A stretch of DNA of 45,840 nt from an uncultured Lachnospiraceae bacterium. Lineage in GTDB: Bacteria; Bacillota; Clostridia; Lachnospirales; Lachnospiraceae. The translations under genes and the position numbers were made by a program. The notes under the pieces were generated by a model that was not told the origin of the DNA, ran no database searches, and saw only the letters and a program-made list of their open reading frames with translations. The stretch is taken from the NCBI GenBank assembly GCA_947174495.1, contig CAMWJC010000019.1, forward strand, positions 1-45,840, in the 5' to 3' direction. Below are positions 25,350-33,119 of this stretch, piece after piece; position 1 is the stretch's first letter; each line of letters begins with the position of its first letter.

Positions 25350-27116
25350 ATGAAAAGATTTCTGGATTTAATCTCAGAGGAGATGAAGAATGCATTTGAA
25401 GCGGCAGGTTATGACAGAGAGCTTGGAAAGGTAACACTCTCCAACCGCCCGGATTTGTGTGAATATCAGTGTAATGGTGCTATGGCAGGAGCAAAGCTTT
25501 ACAAAAAAGCTCCCATCATGATTGCGCAGGCAGTTGTGGATCAATGTGCGGACAGCAAAGTGTTTTCGGAAGTGACGGCGGTGATGCCGGGATTTTTAAA
25601 TTTGAAGTTAAGGGAAGAGTTTGCGGCGGATTATCTGAACCAAATGGTACAGGAGCCTAAATTCGGACTTGTCATGCCCTCAAAGCCCTGTAAGATTATC
25701 GTGGATTACGGCGGAGCTAATGTGGCAAAGGCACTGCATGTAGGACATTTGCGTCCGGCAATCATTGGAGAAAGCATTAAGCGTATTGCAAGGTATGCAG
25801 GCCATGAGGTGATCGGTGACATTCATATGGGTGACTGGGGACTCCAAATTGGTCTTGTGATCACGGAGCTTAAAGAGAGACATCCTGAGCTTGTTTATTT
25901 TGATGAAAGCTACGAAGGGGAATACCCTTCGGAGGCACCTTTTACTATTTCTGATCTGGGGGAAATTTATCCTGTTGCCAGTAGCAAATCTAAGGAGGAT
26001 GCTGCCTATAAGGAGCGTGCCATGGAGGCAACCTTTAAGCTTCAAAGCGGAGTGCGGGGACATCGGGCACTGTGGCGCCATATTATGAATGTTTCTGTAC
26101 CAAATTTGAAACAAAACTATGATAATCTGAATGTGGAGTTTGATCTTTGGAAGGGAGAATCTGATGTTCAGGACCTGATACCGGGCATGGTAGATTACAT
26201 GAAGAAAGAAGGCTATGCTTATATCAGTGAAGGCGCTCTTGTGGTGGATGTCAAGGAGGAGACGGATACCAAAGAAGTTCCGCCCTGTATGATCTTAAAG
26301 TCAGACGGAGCCTCTCTTTATAATACAACAGATCTGGCTACAATCATGGAGAGAACGGAAAAGTATCATCCGGATCGGATGATTTATGTGACAGATAAGC
26401 GGCAGGAGCTTTATTTTGAGCAGGTATTTCGCTGCGCAAGAAAAACGAAACTTATAGATCCGGAAACGGAGCTTTTGCATATTGGTTTCGGAACCATGAA
26501 CGGAAAGGATGGCAAGCCTTTTAAAACCAGAGACGGCGGTGTGATGAGTCTGGAACTCTTGGTTGGAGAAATCAACGACGAGATGTACCGGAAGATCAGC
26601 GAGAGCCGCAAAGAGATGGATAAGGAGGCTGAGGAAACGGCAAAGATCGTTGCTCTTTCTGCGATTAAGTATGGGGACTTATCAAATCAGGCATCGAAAG
26701 ATTATATATTTGACATTGATAAATTTACCTCCTTTGAGGGAGATACGGGTCCGTATATTTTATATACCATTGTGCGTATCAAGTCGATCTTAAACAAAGT
26801 AAAAGAGCAGGGAGGCATACCGGAGAATCCGGTGATCCGCGGTGCGGGAAGCGAAGCAGAAAAAGCGTTGATGCTGCAAATTGCAGGGTTCAATGCCATG
26901 ATGGAAACGGCATACAGCGAGACAGCGCCTCATAAGGTTTGTGCCTACATTTACGATCTTGCCAATGCGTTTAATCGTTTTTATCACGAGACAAAGATTG
27001 TTACGGAAGAAGATCAGGAGAAAAAGGCAGGTTGGATAGCGCTTCTTATGCTTGTCAGGGATATTTTGGAAACTTGTATTGATGTGCTGGGATTTACAGC
27101 ACCGGAAAGAATGTAG
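25350..27116 (+). CDS. argS: arginyl-tRNA synthetase
   Basis: 588 residues from ATG 25350, chosen for GGAGGAAG ~5 nt upstream rather than earlier in-frame starts. Shown by the N-terminal Add1 domain, the class I HIGH motif (GANVAKALHVGHLRPAIIGE), DIHMGDWGLQIGLV, and the C-terminal anticodon-binding helix bundle (KVCAYIYDLANAFNRFYHETKI). The region GFGTMNGKDGKPFKTRDGGVMSL stands where KMSK-type motifs lie; many ArgRS lack canonical KMSK. It charges tRNA-Arg in the cytoplasm. The ABC-class ATPase gene follows after 4 nt. Confidence 0.97.
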   Translation: MKRFLDLISEEMKNAFEAAGYDRELGKVTLSNRPDLCEYQCNGAMAGAKLYKKAPIMIAQAVVDQCADSKVFSEVTAVMPGFLNLKLREEFAADYLNQMVQEPKFGLVMPSKPCKIIVDYGGANVAKALHVGHLRPAIIGESIKRIARYAGHEVIGDIHMGDWGLQIGLVITELKERHPELVYFDESYEGEYPSEAPFTISDLGEIYPVASSKSKEDAAYKERAMEATFKLQSGVRGHRALWRHIMNVSVPNLKQNYDNLNVEFDLWKGESDVQDLIPGMVDYMKKEGYAYISEGALVVDVKEETDTKEVPPCMILKSDGASLYNTTDLATIMERTEKYHPDRMIYVTDKRQELYFEQVFRCARKTKLIDPETELLHIGFGTMNGKDGKPFKTRDGGVMSLELLVGEINDEMYRKISESRKEMDKEAEETAKIVALSAIKYGDLSNQASKDYIFDIDKFTSFEGDTGPYILYTIVRIKSILNKVKEQGGIPENPVIRGAGSEAEKALMLQIAGFNAMMETAYSETAPHKVCAYIYDLANAFNRFYHETKIVTEEDQEKKAGWIALLMLVRDILETCIDVLGFTAPERM

Positions 27117-27120
27117 GGAT

Positions 27121-28815
27121 ATGCAGACACCAACAGAGTTAAGAAACAAATTAAGAAGTATTGATCATCGGAGTTATCCGGCTTATAAGGAGCTTAAGGG
27201 GCAGTATGATTTCGGAGATTACATGCTCTCCATCGATCATGTGCAGGGAGATCCGTTTGCGTCTCCTTCAAGGCTGTCCGTCTGGGTAAAAAATGAAAAG
27301 GCAGGATTTCCAAAAGAATTTTATGATACCACGGTCAAAAGGATCACTCTTCAGGATCATCTTACCAGGCTGTTTGGAAGATGGGCAGCAGGAGGAAGCT
27401 TTCAGGCAAAGGGATCGGGGAAGAGCGGACTTTTGTCCATCTCCAGGTGCGGACAACAAGTGTTAGAGCGCACAGCTTTGCGTATCAGGGAGGGCGAGGT
27501 GATCCTGCGGCTTGAAGCGGGATTCCCGGCGAACGGACGTACCATCAATGCCAGAGAGCTGGAAAAGATGTTGTTTGATATCCTTCCGGACTGTGTAAGA
27601 AAAAGTCTGTATTATGCAAGAATTGATCAGAATAAATTAAAGCAGGCAATTTGTCTGTGCGAGGATCAGCAATATATCCGCCAGAATCTGTCCAGGCTGG
27701 GATTGTGCGCCTTTATTGCGGATGGTTCCATACTTCCCAGAGAAAGCGGTGTGTCACAAAAGCCGATGAAGGGGGCAGTGGCATTTAAATCTCCGGATTC
27801 TCTAAAGGTGACATTATCCCTTCCGAATAAAGGTGAGGTGACGGGAATGGGAATTCCCAAGGGCATCACTTTGTTTGTGGGCGGAGGTTACCACGGTAAA
27901 TCTACCATTTTGCAGGCACTCCAGAACGGTGTATATAATCACATTGGCGGAGACGGGAGAGAGTTGGTTATTACAGATCATTCGGCATTCAAGCTTCGTG
28001 CAGAGGATGGACGGAGCATTACCGGAGTGGATATTTCTCCGTTTATCAAAAATCTTCCGAATAAAAAGGATACAGTGCGCTTTTCAACAGAAGATGCCAG
28101 CGGAAGCACTTCTCAGGCAGCGAATCTGATGGAGGCATTAGAGAGTGGAAGTACCTTGATTTTGATTGATGAGGATACCTCTGCTACGAATTTTATGGTC
28201 CGCGATCAGTTGATGGCCCAGGTGATCACACAGGGGGAAGAACCGATTACCCCCTTTATCAGCCGGGTACGGGGAATGTATGAGGATTTGGGAGTCTCTT
28301 CCATTATTGTTGCTGGAAGCTCCGGAGCTTATTTCCATGTGGCGGACACCATTATCCAAATGAAGGAATATGTGCCGGTTGATATTACGAAGAAGGCAAA
28401 GCAGGCAGCAGCGGATTATTCTGATGGCGCAAAGCAAGAAGGCTTCCCGGATTTCTGCGCAAAGCGGATACCGAAACCGGATATGGCGCTTAAGAGGGAA
28501 GAACGGATCAAGATTAAGATAATGGGAACCAGTGAACTGTCTCTTTCCAAAGAAAGGGTAGAACTGCGCTATCTAGAACAGTTAGAGGATCAGGAGCAGA
28601 CAATGGCACTGGCATACCTTTTGAAATATGCTCAGCTTAAGCTGATGGATGGCAGAAAGGATTTAAAGCAGATTGGAGATCTTCTGGAGAATCAGCTTGA
28701 TCAGAAGGGGCTGGAAAGCCTTTTTGAGCGGGGAGAGGTTTCGTCGCAGCTGGCGAGGCCCAGAAAGCAGGAGATCATGGCCTGCATAAATCGATATCGC
28801 AGGTTGGAAATGTAG
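27121..28815 (+). CDS. ABC-class P-loop ATPase (PF09818-type)
   Basis: 564 residues, no membrane segments. Matches the 'predicted ATPase of the ABC class' family: N-terminal YDFGDYMLSIDHVQGDPFASPSRLSV, then a Walker A-like GGGYHGKST (~254-262), QLDITDHS-type strand (LVITDHSAFKLRAEDGR), FSTEDASGSTSQAANLMEALE and Walker B LILIDEDTSATNFM. The cellular role of this family is not established; I infer nucleotide-driven remodelling of nucleic acid or RNP. Start ATG 27121 lies 4 nt after argS and both are probably co-transcribed. Confidence 0.9.
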   Translation: MQTPTELRNKLRSIDHRSYPAYKELKGQYDFGDYMLSIDHVQGDPFASPSRLSVWVKNEKAGFPKEFYDTTVKRITLQDHLTRLFGRWAAGGSFQAKGSGKSGLLSISRCGQQVLERTALRIREGEVILRLEAGFPANGRTINARELEKMLFDILPDCVRKSLYYARIDQNKLKQAICLCEDQQYIRQNLSRLGLCAFIADGSILPRESGVSQKPMKGAVAFKSPDSLKVTLSLPNKGEVTGMGIPKGITLFVGGGYHGKSTILQALQNGVYNHIGGDGRELVITDHSAFKLRAEDGRSITGVDISPFIKNLPNKKDTVRFSTEDASGSTSQAANLMEALESGSTLILIDEDTSATNFMVRDQLMAQVITQGEEPITPFISRVRGMYEDLGVSSIIVAGSSGAYFHVADTIIQMKEYVPVDITKKAKQAAADYSDGAKQEGFPDFCAKRIPKPDMALKREERIKIKIMGTSELSLSKERVELRYLEQLEDQEQTMALAYLLKYAQLKLMDGRKDLKQIGDLLENQLDQKGLESLFERGEVSSQLARPRKQEIMACINRYRRLEM

Positions 28816-28872
28816 ATATTTTAGACAGCAGATATTTGGAGAAATGAAATGTAAACCAAGAAGCATATTTGG

Positions 28873-28901
28873 TTGACATTAAGGGCGCAGGATGATATGA
28901 T
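28873..28901 (+). promoter_or_regulatory. bioY promoter
   Basis: Consensus TTGACA (28873-28878), 17-nt spacer, TATGAT (28896-28901). I looked for a BirA-type inverted repeat around it and found none with proper spacing. Confidence 0.75.
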
Positions 28902-28941
28902 GTCTTCAGTCAAAAATGTTTAACAGGATTGGAGACAAATT

Positions 28942-29508
28942 ATGAGTACACAAACGATAACGGCAGGAAGAAGCAAAACCTATGATGTGGTATATGTGGG
29001 AGTTTTTGCGGTATTGATAACAATTTGTTCCTGGATATCCATTCCCACGCTGGTTCCTTTTACGCTTCAGACCTTTGCGGTATTTCTTACGGTAGGTTTA
29101 CTGGGGGGAAAAAGAGGCACTATGGCGGTTCTGGTCTATGTACTGTTAGGAGCAATAGGGATTCCGGTGTTTGCCGAATTCACTGGAGGAATCGGTATTA
29201 TTTTAAACAATACGGGAGGATATATCATTGGATTTATTTTTTCCGCACTGGTTATGTGGTTGATGGAGAGCCTTCTTGGCAGAAAACTTTGGGTGCAGGG
29301 ACTTTCCATGATTTTGGGCATTATTGTTTGTTATGCCTTCGGAACCGCATGGTTTATGTTCGTTTATACCAGAGATGCCGGAGCGGTGGGACTTGCAACG
29401 GTTCTTAGCTGGTGCGTCATCCCTTTTATTATTCCCGATATTGTTAAAATTGCGCTGGCGCTGTTTTTGAGCAGCAGACTTTCCAGAGTGATCAGAATTA
29501 ATAATTGA
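28942..29508 (+). CDS. bioY: biotin transporter BioY (ECF S component)
   Basis: 188 residues, six hydrophobic helices. BioY features are the N-terminal FAVLITICSWISIPTLVPFTLQTFAVFLTVGLLGGKRG segment, VLVYVLLGAIGIPVFAEFTGGIGIILNNTGGYIIGFI with the conserved G-rich stretch, and FIIPDIVKIALAL near the end. It binds biotin at the membrane and works with the ECF energy-coupling module (EcfT/EcfA), encoded elsewhere. GGAG 7 nt before the ATG. DUF1284 follows 14 nt downstream. Confidence 0.95.
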   Translation: MSTQTITAGRSKTYDVVYVGVFAVLITICSWISIPTLVPFTLQTFAVFLTVGLLGGKRGTMAVLVYVLLGAIGIPVFAEFTGGIGIILNNTGGYIIGFIFSALVMWLMESLLGRKLWVQGLSMILGIIVCYAFGTAWFMFVYTRDAGAVGLATVLSWCVIPFIIPDIVKIALALFLSSRLSRVIRINN

Positions 29509-29522
29509 AAGGAATCAGGGAC

Positions 29523-29921
29523 ATGATTTACAGAATCAGAGCACATCACGGGATGTGCTTCTCCTTTTTTGAGGGGAAGGGATATAGCGGCGAGTTTATA
29601 GAAAACATGCAGAAAATAAAGGAGCAGCTGGATAGAAATCCTGAGATTTGCCTGCTTGATGAGGTGGATGATGTCTGTGTGGGCTGTCCCAATAATCTGA
29701 AGGGAACATGTACTTCGGCAGGGAAAGTACAGGACTATGACAGACAAGTTCTGGAATATTGTCAGCTTGTGCCCAAAATGCAGATCCGGTGGAAGGATTT
29801 TGAGGCAAAGGTGCGAGAGAATATATTGGATAAGGGGCGAAGAGAGAAAATATGCGGAAATTGTGAGTGGAATGAAATCTGTAAAAACTTTTCTTTACAA
29901 CCGACCGAAAGGATATTATAA
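29523..29921 (+). CDS. DUF1284 family protein
   Basis: 132 residues from ATG 29523. The conserved pattern IRAHHGMCFSFFEGKGYSGEFIENM, followed by Cys groups VCVGCPNNLKGTCTSAGKV and, near the C-terminus, CGNCEWNEIC, fits DUF1284, a small Cys-rich family suspected to bind an iron-sulfur cluster or metal. Function is not known. Co-transcription with bioY is likely, given the 14-nt gap. Confidence 0.88.
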   Translation: MIYRIRAHHGMCFSFFEGKGYSGEFIENMQKIKEQLDRNPEICLLDEVDDVCVGCPNNLKGTCTSAGKVQDYDRQVLEYCQLVPKMQIRWKDFEAKVRENILDKGRREKICGNCEWNEICKNFSLQPTERIL

Positions 29922-29944
29922 TGAATGTGTTGCAGATACATCAT

Positions 29945-30015
<71 letters not shown>

Positions 30016-30018
30016 TAC

Positions 30019-30052
30019 AAAGAGCCTTGATTTATCAGGGTTCTTTCTTTTT
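30019..30052 (+). terminator. terminator after tRNA-Gly
   Basis: AAAGAGCCTTGAT (30019-30031) pairs with ATCAGGGTTCTTT (30034-30046), allowing two G-U pairs, followed by CTTTTTT. It overlaps the last codons of the convergent integrase. Confidence 0.75.
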
Positions 30053-31084
30053 GTGTTGCATTTCGTGTTGCATGTTTTCGAAATGCTTAAAGGTAATATC
30101 TTGAAATTGTTTATTGTAAGTGTCAATTGTTCCTCTGTATATGTCTTTTAAGGTTTTGTCAGATGTCCAGCCTCCACGTTGCATGATATACTGATCAGGA
30201 ACACCCAAAGCGTGCATAATACTGGCGGCATAGTGCCTGAGATCATGAAATCTAAAATGCGTTATCCCGAGTTTAGTGAGAGTTCTTCCATGCCTTATAC
30301 TGATTCGGTCAGGATTTATTGATACAACATATCCTTCTTTCGGAAGCATGTCAATAATAAATTGTGGCATATTAATGTCCCGTGCACTGGACGAATTCTT
30401 GACAAACGGTTTTAATACAAATTGATTATTGCTGTCTTTTACTTTTGCTTGCCTTATATGCAGGGTATTTCCGGTTATATGGTTTGCGTCAAGTCCGCAG
30501 ATTTCAGAACGACGCAGCGTGCCGAAAGCTGACAAACAGCTTGCAATCAGCATATCATTATCATTTTCAGAATAATATCTGATAAGTTCCTGAATCTCTT
30601 CATCATTCGGGACATATCCGTCATATCTGATTTTTGACGGAAGAGTAACATTCACAGAAAAAGTTTCCAGATTGTCTTTAATAACCGCATTTAGAAATCC
30701 ATAGGCATTCCGGACAGATTTCGGAGAATGATTCTCAGAGTAACGATTAATCCACCTTTGAAGGGTAATTTTGTTTAATTCAGACAATTTTTTGTCTTCA
30801 ATATCACTGAATGCGCTATTACGAAGCTGCTCATATCCCCGTATAGTAGAAGGGGAAAGTACTGATTTTTTAAGATTGCAGTATTCTTTCATGGCTTCAC
30901 ACAATTTTATGTCTTTTGAGAATTCATTTTCTTCTTTTTGATTGCAGACATATTGTGTTGCCAGCAATTCCGCTTCTTTTTTCGTGTTAGCGGTAAAAGA
31001 CTTATACTTCCGCTTTCCTTTTTCCGTGCCTACATAAATAAGGCATCTGTATTTTCCTGATGGTAGTTTTTTTGCTGTGGCCAT
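30035..31084 (-). CDS. int: prophage tyrosine-recombinase integrase
   Basis: 349 residues from ATG 31084, preceded by AAGGAGGAGGAGG. N-terminal arm-binding domain (LPSGKYRCLIYVGTEKGKRKYKSF), SAM-like core-binding domain, then the catalytic domain with Arg in GTLRRSEICGL, HFRFHDLRHYAA (HxxR), the GGWTS region and the nucleophile Tyr near TLKDIYRGT. It would insert the prophage in the adjacent tRNA-Gly. It is transcribed toward the tRNA and lies downstream of a minus-strand terminator that isolates it from the NYN gene. Confidence 0.95.
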   Translation of the reverse strand: MATAKKLPSGKYRCLIYVGTEKGKRKYKSFTANTKKEAELLATQYVCNQKEENEFSKDIKLCEAMKEYCNLKKSVLSPSTIRGYEQLRNSAFSDIEDKKLSELNKITLQRWINRYSENHSPKSVRNAYGFLNAVIKDNLETFSVNVTLPSKIRYDGYVPNDEEIQELIRYYSENDNDMLIASCLSAFGTLRRSEICGLDANHITGNTLHIRQAKVKDSNNQFVLKPFVKNSSSARDINMPQFIIDMLPKEGYVVSINPDRISIRHGRTLTKLGITHFRFHDLRHYAASIMHALGVPDQYIMQRGGWTSDKTLKDIYRGTIDTYNKQFQDITFKHFENMQHEMQHKKKEP

Positions 31085-31111
31085 AGCCTCCTCCTCCTTA
31101 AAATTGGACAT

Positions 31112-31143
31112 AAAAATGCCCGGTGACTTGATTTTGCACCGGG
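31112..31143 (-). terminator. terminator after the NYN gene
   Basis: On the minus strand CCCGGTG...CACCGGG (31119-31125 with 31137-31143) is followed by CATTTTTA. It separates the NYN transcript from the integrase. Confidence 0.65.
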
Positions 31144-31224
31144 AAAATGATACAATTTATTCTGTCATGAACAAGTTGTATCGGAATTCCCGGTATACCT
31201 AACGCCTTGGTGTGCTGCATCAGG

Positions 31225-31266
31225 GCGGTTTTTCTGTTTGACAGGTTTTTGTATATTGCTTATATT
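31225..31266 (+). repeat. direct repeat copy A of the antisense-RNA promoter region
   Basis: About 41 bases starting GCGGTTTTTCTGTTTGACAG and ending TGTATATTGCTTATA, nearly identical to 32187-32229. Copy A keeps TTGACA but its -10 (TATATT) is poorer. It points into the 3' end of the NYN gene, antisense. Confidence 0.75.
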
Positions 31267-31958
31267 TCTTTATGTGTGGCATTCATAGACGGTGTTCTTA
31301 TTCCATCGATATGTTCAAATAAATCATCTTTTATAGTTGAACGCATTGGATCAAGAATAAAATCGGTTCCTTCACGGCGCGCTTGTTTAGCAGCAGGAAC
31401 AAAATCGCTATCACCAGATATCAAAATAATCTGATTAACTTGTCTCTTAAAAACCAAAGATGATATATCAACGCCTATGCACATATCAACGCCCTTTTGC
31501 TCCAAATTTAATTCCAAGTCATTGATCGTTATATCACTGACATTAATATCGCCGCGAAGAAGTTTTTTGGTAGGTTCATGTTTGAGTGAATAGTGTACTT
31601 GCGTATCGCTAATTCGCCCCATGCGAAGTGCAAACTTCCGATGATGCTTTAATTCCTTTAAAAATTCGGTCATCCAGGAAAATTCTGCTGTACGTTCAAG
31701 GGAAACGGTCTTTTGTGTAACGGGATTATAAATATTTTTGGCAATTGGTGGACAATCATAATAAAATACACGGTATAGATATCGATTTTCATAGTTGTCT
31801 TTTAGATGCCTATAACAATAGTCATTAAGCTCGTTGGCTCGTTCTGCTGGAGATTTATTTCCCCAAAGGGCTTTCGCTCGTTTGCGATAAAATCCGCCAT
31901 CTACTAAAATGGCTGTTTTGACAGGATGTTTGTCAAAATTTTTTCTTTTGTTATTCAT
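31260..31958 (-). CDS. NYN-domain (LabA/DUF88-like) protein
   Basis: 232 residues from ATG 31958, after GGAGG. The PIN-like NYN nuclease fold shows AILVDGGFYRKR with the first catalytic Asp, GVDMCIGVDISSL with acidic residues, and QIILISGDSDFVPAAKQARREGTDFIL with the SGDSDF motif. Members are often metal-dependent RNases; some act in phage or abortive-infection contexts. It sits in the prophage's accessory block between integrase and type I toxin. A minus-strand promoter (32061-32089) gives it a ~90-nt structured leader. Confidence 0.88.
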   Translation of the reverse strand: MNNKRKNFDKHPVKTAILVDGGFYRKRAKALWGNKSPAERANELNDYCYRHLKDNYENRYLYRVFYYDCPPIAKNIYNPVTQKTVSLERTAEFSWMTEFLKELKHHRKFALRMGRISDTQVHYSLKHEPTKKLLRGDINVSDITINDLELNLEQKGVDMCIGVDISSLVFKRQVNQIILISGDSDFVPAAKQARREGTDFILDPMRSTIKDDLFEHIDGIRTPSMNATHKEI

Positions 31959-32060
31959 ATTTCCTCCACAAAAATACCCCAAGCTTTGTCAACTTCCCTT
32001 ATAGTGGGAGGACTACCGCTAGGGGTATGTTCATACAACGTAACTTTTTGTTACACAACT

Positions 32061-32089
32061 ATAATATGCCCTTTACGGTAAAAAATCAA
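32061..32089 (-). promoter_or_regulatory. promoter of the NYN gene
   Basis: On the minus strand TTGATT and TATTAT are 17 nt apart. The leader contains nested stems ATACCCC/GGGGTAT and CTTCCC/GGGAG (about 31974-32033). Confidence 0.6.
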
Positions 32090-32104
32090 CACTTTTGATT
32101 AAAA

Positions 32105-32124
32105 TTTTTACATATATGTAAAAA
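32105..32124. repeat. 20-bp perfect palindrome
   Basis: TTTTTACATATATGTAAAAA, just upstream of the NYN promoter; possible operator. Nothing else recognisable in 32125-32164. Confidence 0.5.
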
Positions 32125-32164
32125 ACTATTTTTTGTCAAAACGCCGTAATGGATTAATCATTAA

Positions 32165-32182
32165 TTACATTAGTTCCAGTAC
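32165..32182. repeat. 18-bp direct repeat, copy 1
   Basis: TTACATTAGTTCCAGTAC recurs exactly at 33088-33105, each time near a GCGGTTT segment, suggesting duplication during assembly of the accessory block. Confidence 0.7.
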
Positions 32183-32186
32183 GGTA

Positions 32187-32229
32187 GCGGTTTTTCTGTT
32201 TGACAGAGTTTTGTATATTGCTTATAATA
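32187..32229 (+). promoter_or_regulatory. strong promoter of the antisense RNA (repeat copy B)
   Basis: TTGACA (32200-32205), 17-nt spacer, TATAAT (32223-32228): full consensus. Nearly the same ~41 bases occur at 31225-31266. Confidence 0.85.
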
Positions 32230-32234
32230 TACTT

Positions 32235-32350
32235 AACAAGACAGCCGGAAGGTGAGTGCGATTCACCCGACCCGGCGAAGATCTATAACGAAACTATTAA
32301 GAAATAGCCGTCAGTTCTGGCCAGAGAACAGGACGGCTATTTCTTATTTT
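32235..32350 (+). ncRNA. antisense RNA antitoxin of a type I toxin-antitoxin locus
   Basis: Transcription from the consensus promoter would start near 32235 and end at a strong terminator: AAGAAATAGCCGTC (32299-32312) with GACGGCTATTTCTT (32332-32345), an inner stem GTTCT/AGAAC and a T-run. No open frame lies in it. A 5' hairpin GGTGA...TCACC is present. It overlaps the 3' end of the opposing toxin gene (32337-32420), the TxpA/RatA-like arrangement. Confidence 0.8.
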
Positions 32351-32420
32351 TTATATTCAGAATCGCTACAATCAGTAAAGCAATGCTCACTACTAAACTC
32401 AATTCCTCATATGTACTCAT
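32337..32420 (-). CDS. 27-residue hydrophobic type I toxin (Hol-Tox-like)
   Basis: MSTYEELSLVVSIALLIVAI plus a short NIKNKK tail: a single membrane helix with a polar start and basic end, very like the putative holin-like toxin family of Firmicutes (MSTYEA...KK). GGAAGGTGGTGA gives a strong ribosome site just upstream. Its 3' end is covered by the antisense RNA on the plus strand. Expected role: membrane-damaging peptide kept silent by the RNA, stabilising the prophage. Confidence 0.85.
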   Translation of the reverse strand: MSTYEELSLVVSIALLIVAILNIKNKK

Positions 32421-32537
32421 AATAATCACCACCTTCCACAAGACTCGGAACGGGTGAGAGCACGTCCCCCGGCTGCCCAGTGAAGCATATTATGTTATCA
32501 AGGTGTGGTGGAGCATGGGTGGTTTTCCTCAGAATGG

Positions 32538-33029
32538 CTATTGAATTTTTTCTATTTCTCCTGTGTCAATACTAACATGATATTCACTAAGTAACATACC
32601 AGAACAAGCTAATGCTGCATCATGTTCTTCTTTGTTAACATATTCCATAGTGGTCACATCTAAAAGATTTCCCATAACAGTTATGCTTGTAGTAGTATTT
32701 AGAGTGAAATTAATAATGATATGAATTTCACTGTCTGATTTGAAATAATAATTATAGTAATCTACAGCATATTCTTCTATATTGATATTTTCAGCAATTC
32801 TTGCTAATCTCCAATTTCCAGTTACATCGTTTCGATATGTATCACTAAACACTACATTGAACCCGAGGGGATCTTTTTTATCCGTTACGGATTCGACAGA
32901 AGAATCAGGTGTGGTTTCAGATAAAGAATCATCTCCACAGGCTGAACCAATGACACCGAGGATAACTAATACTCCGAAAGCAATAAGAACTGTTTTTAGA
33001 CAGCTTCCTTTTTTCTTTTCTTTTTTCAT
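32538..33029 (-). CDS. putative lipoprotein
   Basis: 163 residues: Lys-rich start (MKKEKKKGS), a hydrophobic helix (TVLIAFGVLVILGVIGSAC) whose end fits a lipobox (IGSAC), a Ser/Thr/Asp linker, then an ~100-residue extracellular domain with DTYRNDVTGNWRLARIAEN and IHIIINFTLNTTTSI. I do not recognise the domain. GAGGGA upstream of ATG. Located in the prophage lysogeny block beside the Ltp-like protein, so expression from the lysogen is plausible. Confidence 0.75.
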   Translation of the reverse strand: MKKEKKKGSCLKTVLIAFGVLVILGVIGSACGDDSLSETTPDSSVESVTDKKDPLGFNVVFSDTYRNDVTGNWRLARIAENINIEEYAVDYYNYYFKSDSEIHIIINFTLNTTTSITVMGNLLDVTTMEYVNKEEHDAALACSGMLLSEYHVSIDTGEIEKIQ

Positions 33030-33087
33030 TTAGATAAATCCCTCTTTTCTTTAGCTTACTAAAACACCGTAGCGGTTTATCAATTTT

Positions 33088-33105
33088 TTACATTAGTTCC
33101 AGTAC
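33088..33105. repeat. 18-bp direct repeat, copy 2
   Basis: Exact copy of TTACATTAGTTCCAGTAC at 32165-32182, lying between the lipoprotein and Ltp-like genes. Confidence 0.7.
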
Positions 33106-33119
33106 TGGGCGTTTTTCAG

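Noticed and set aside
28860-28941. BirA biotin operator before bioY
   Set aside because: TTGGTTGAC and GTTTAACA half sites are present but ~38 nt apart, too far for the known BirA box.
31207-31434. Plus-strand frame over the NYN gene's 3' end
   Set aside because: Antisense shadow of a conserved domain; transcription from repeat copy A is possible but coding is not supported.
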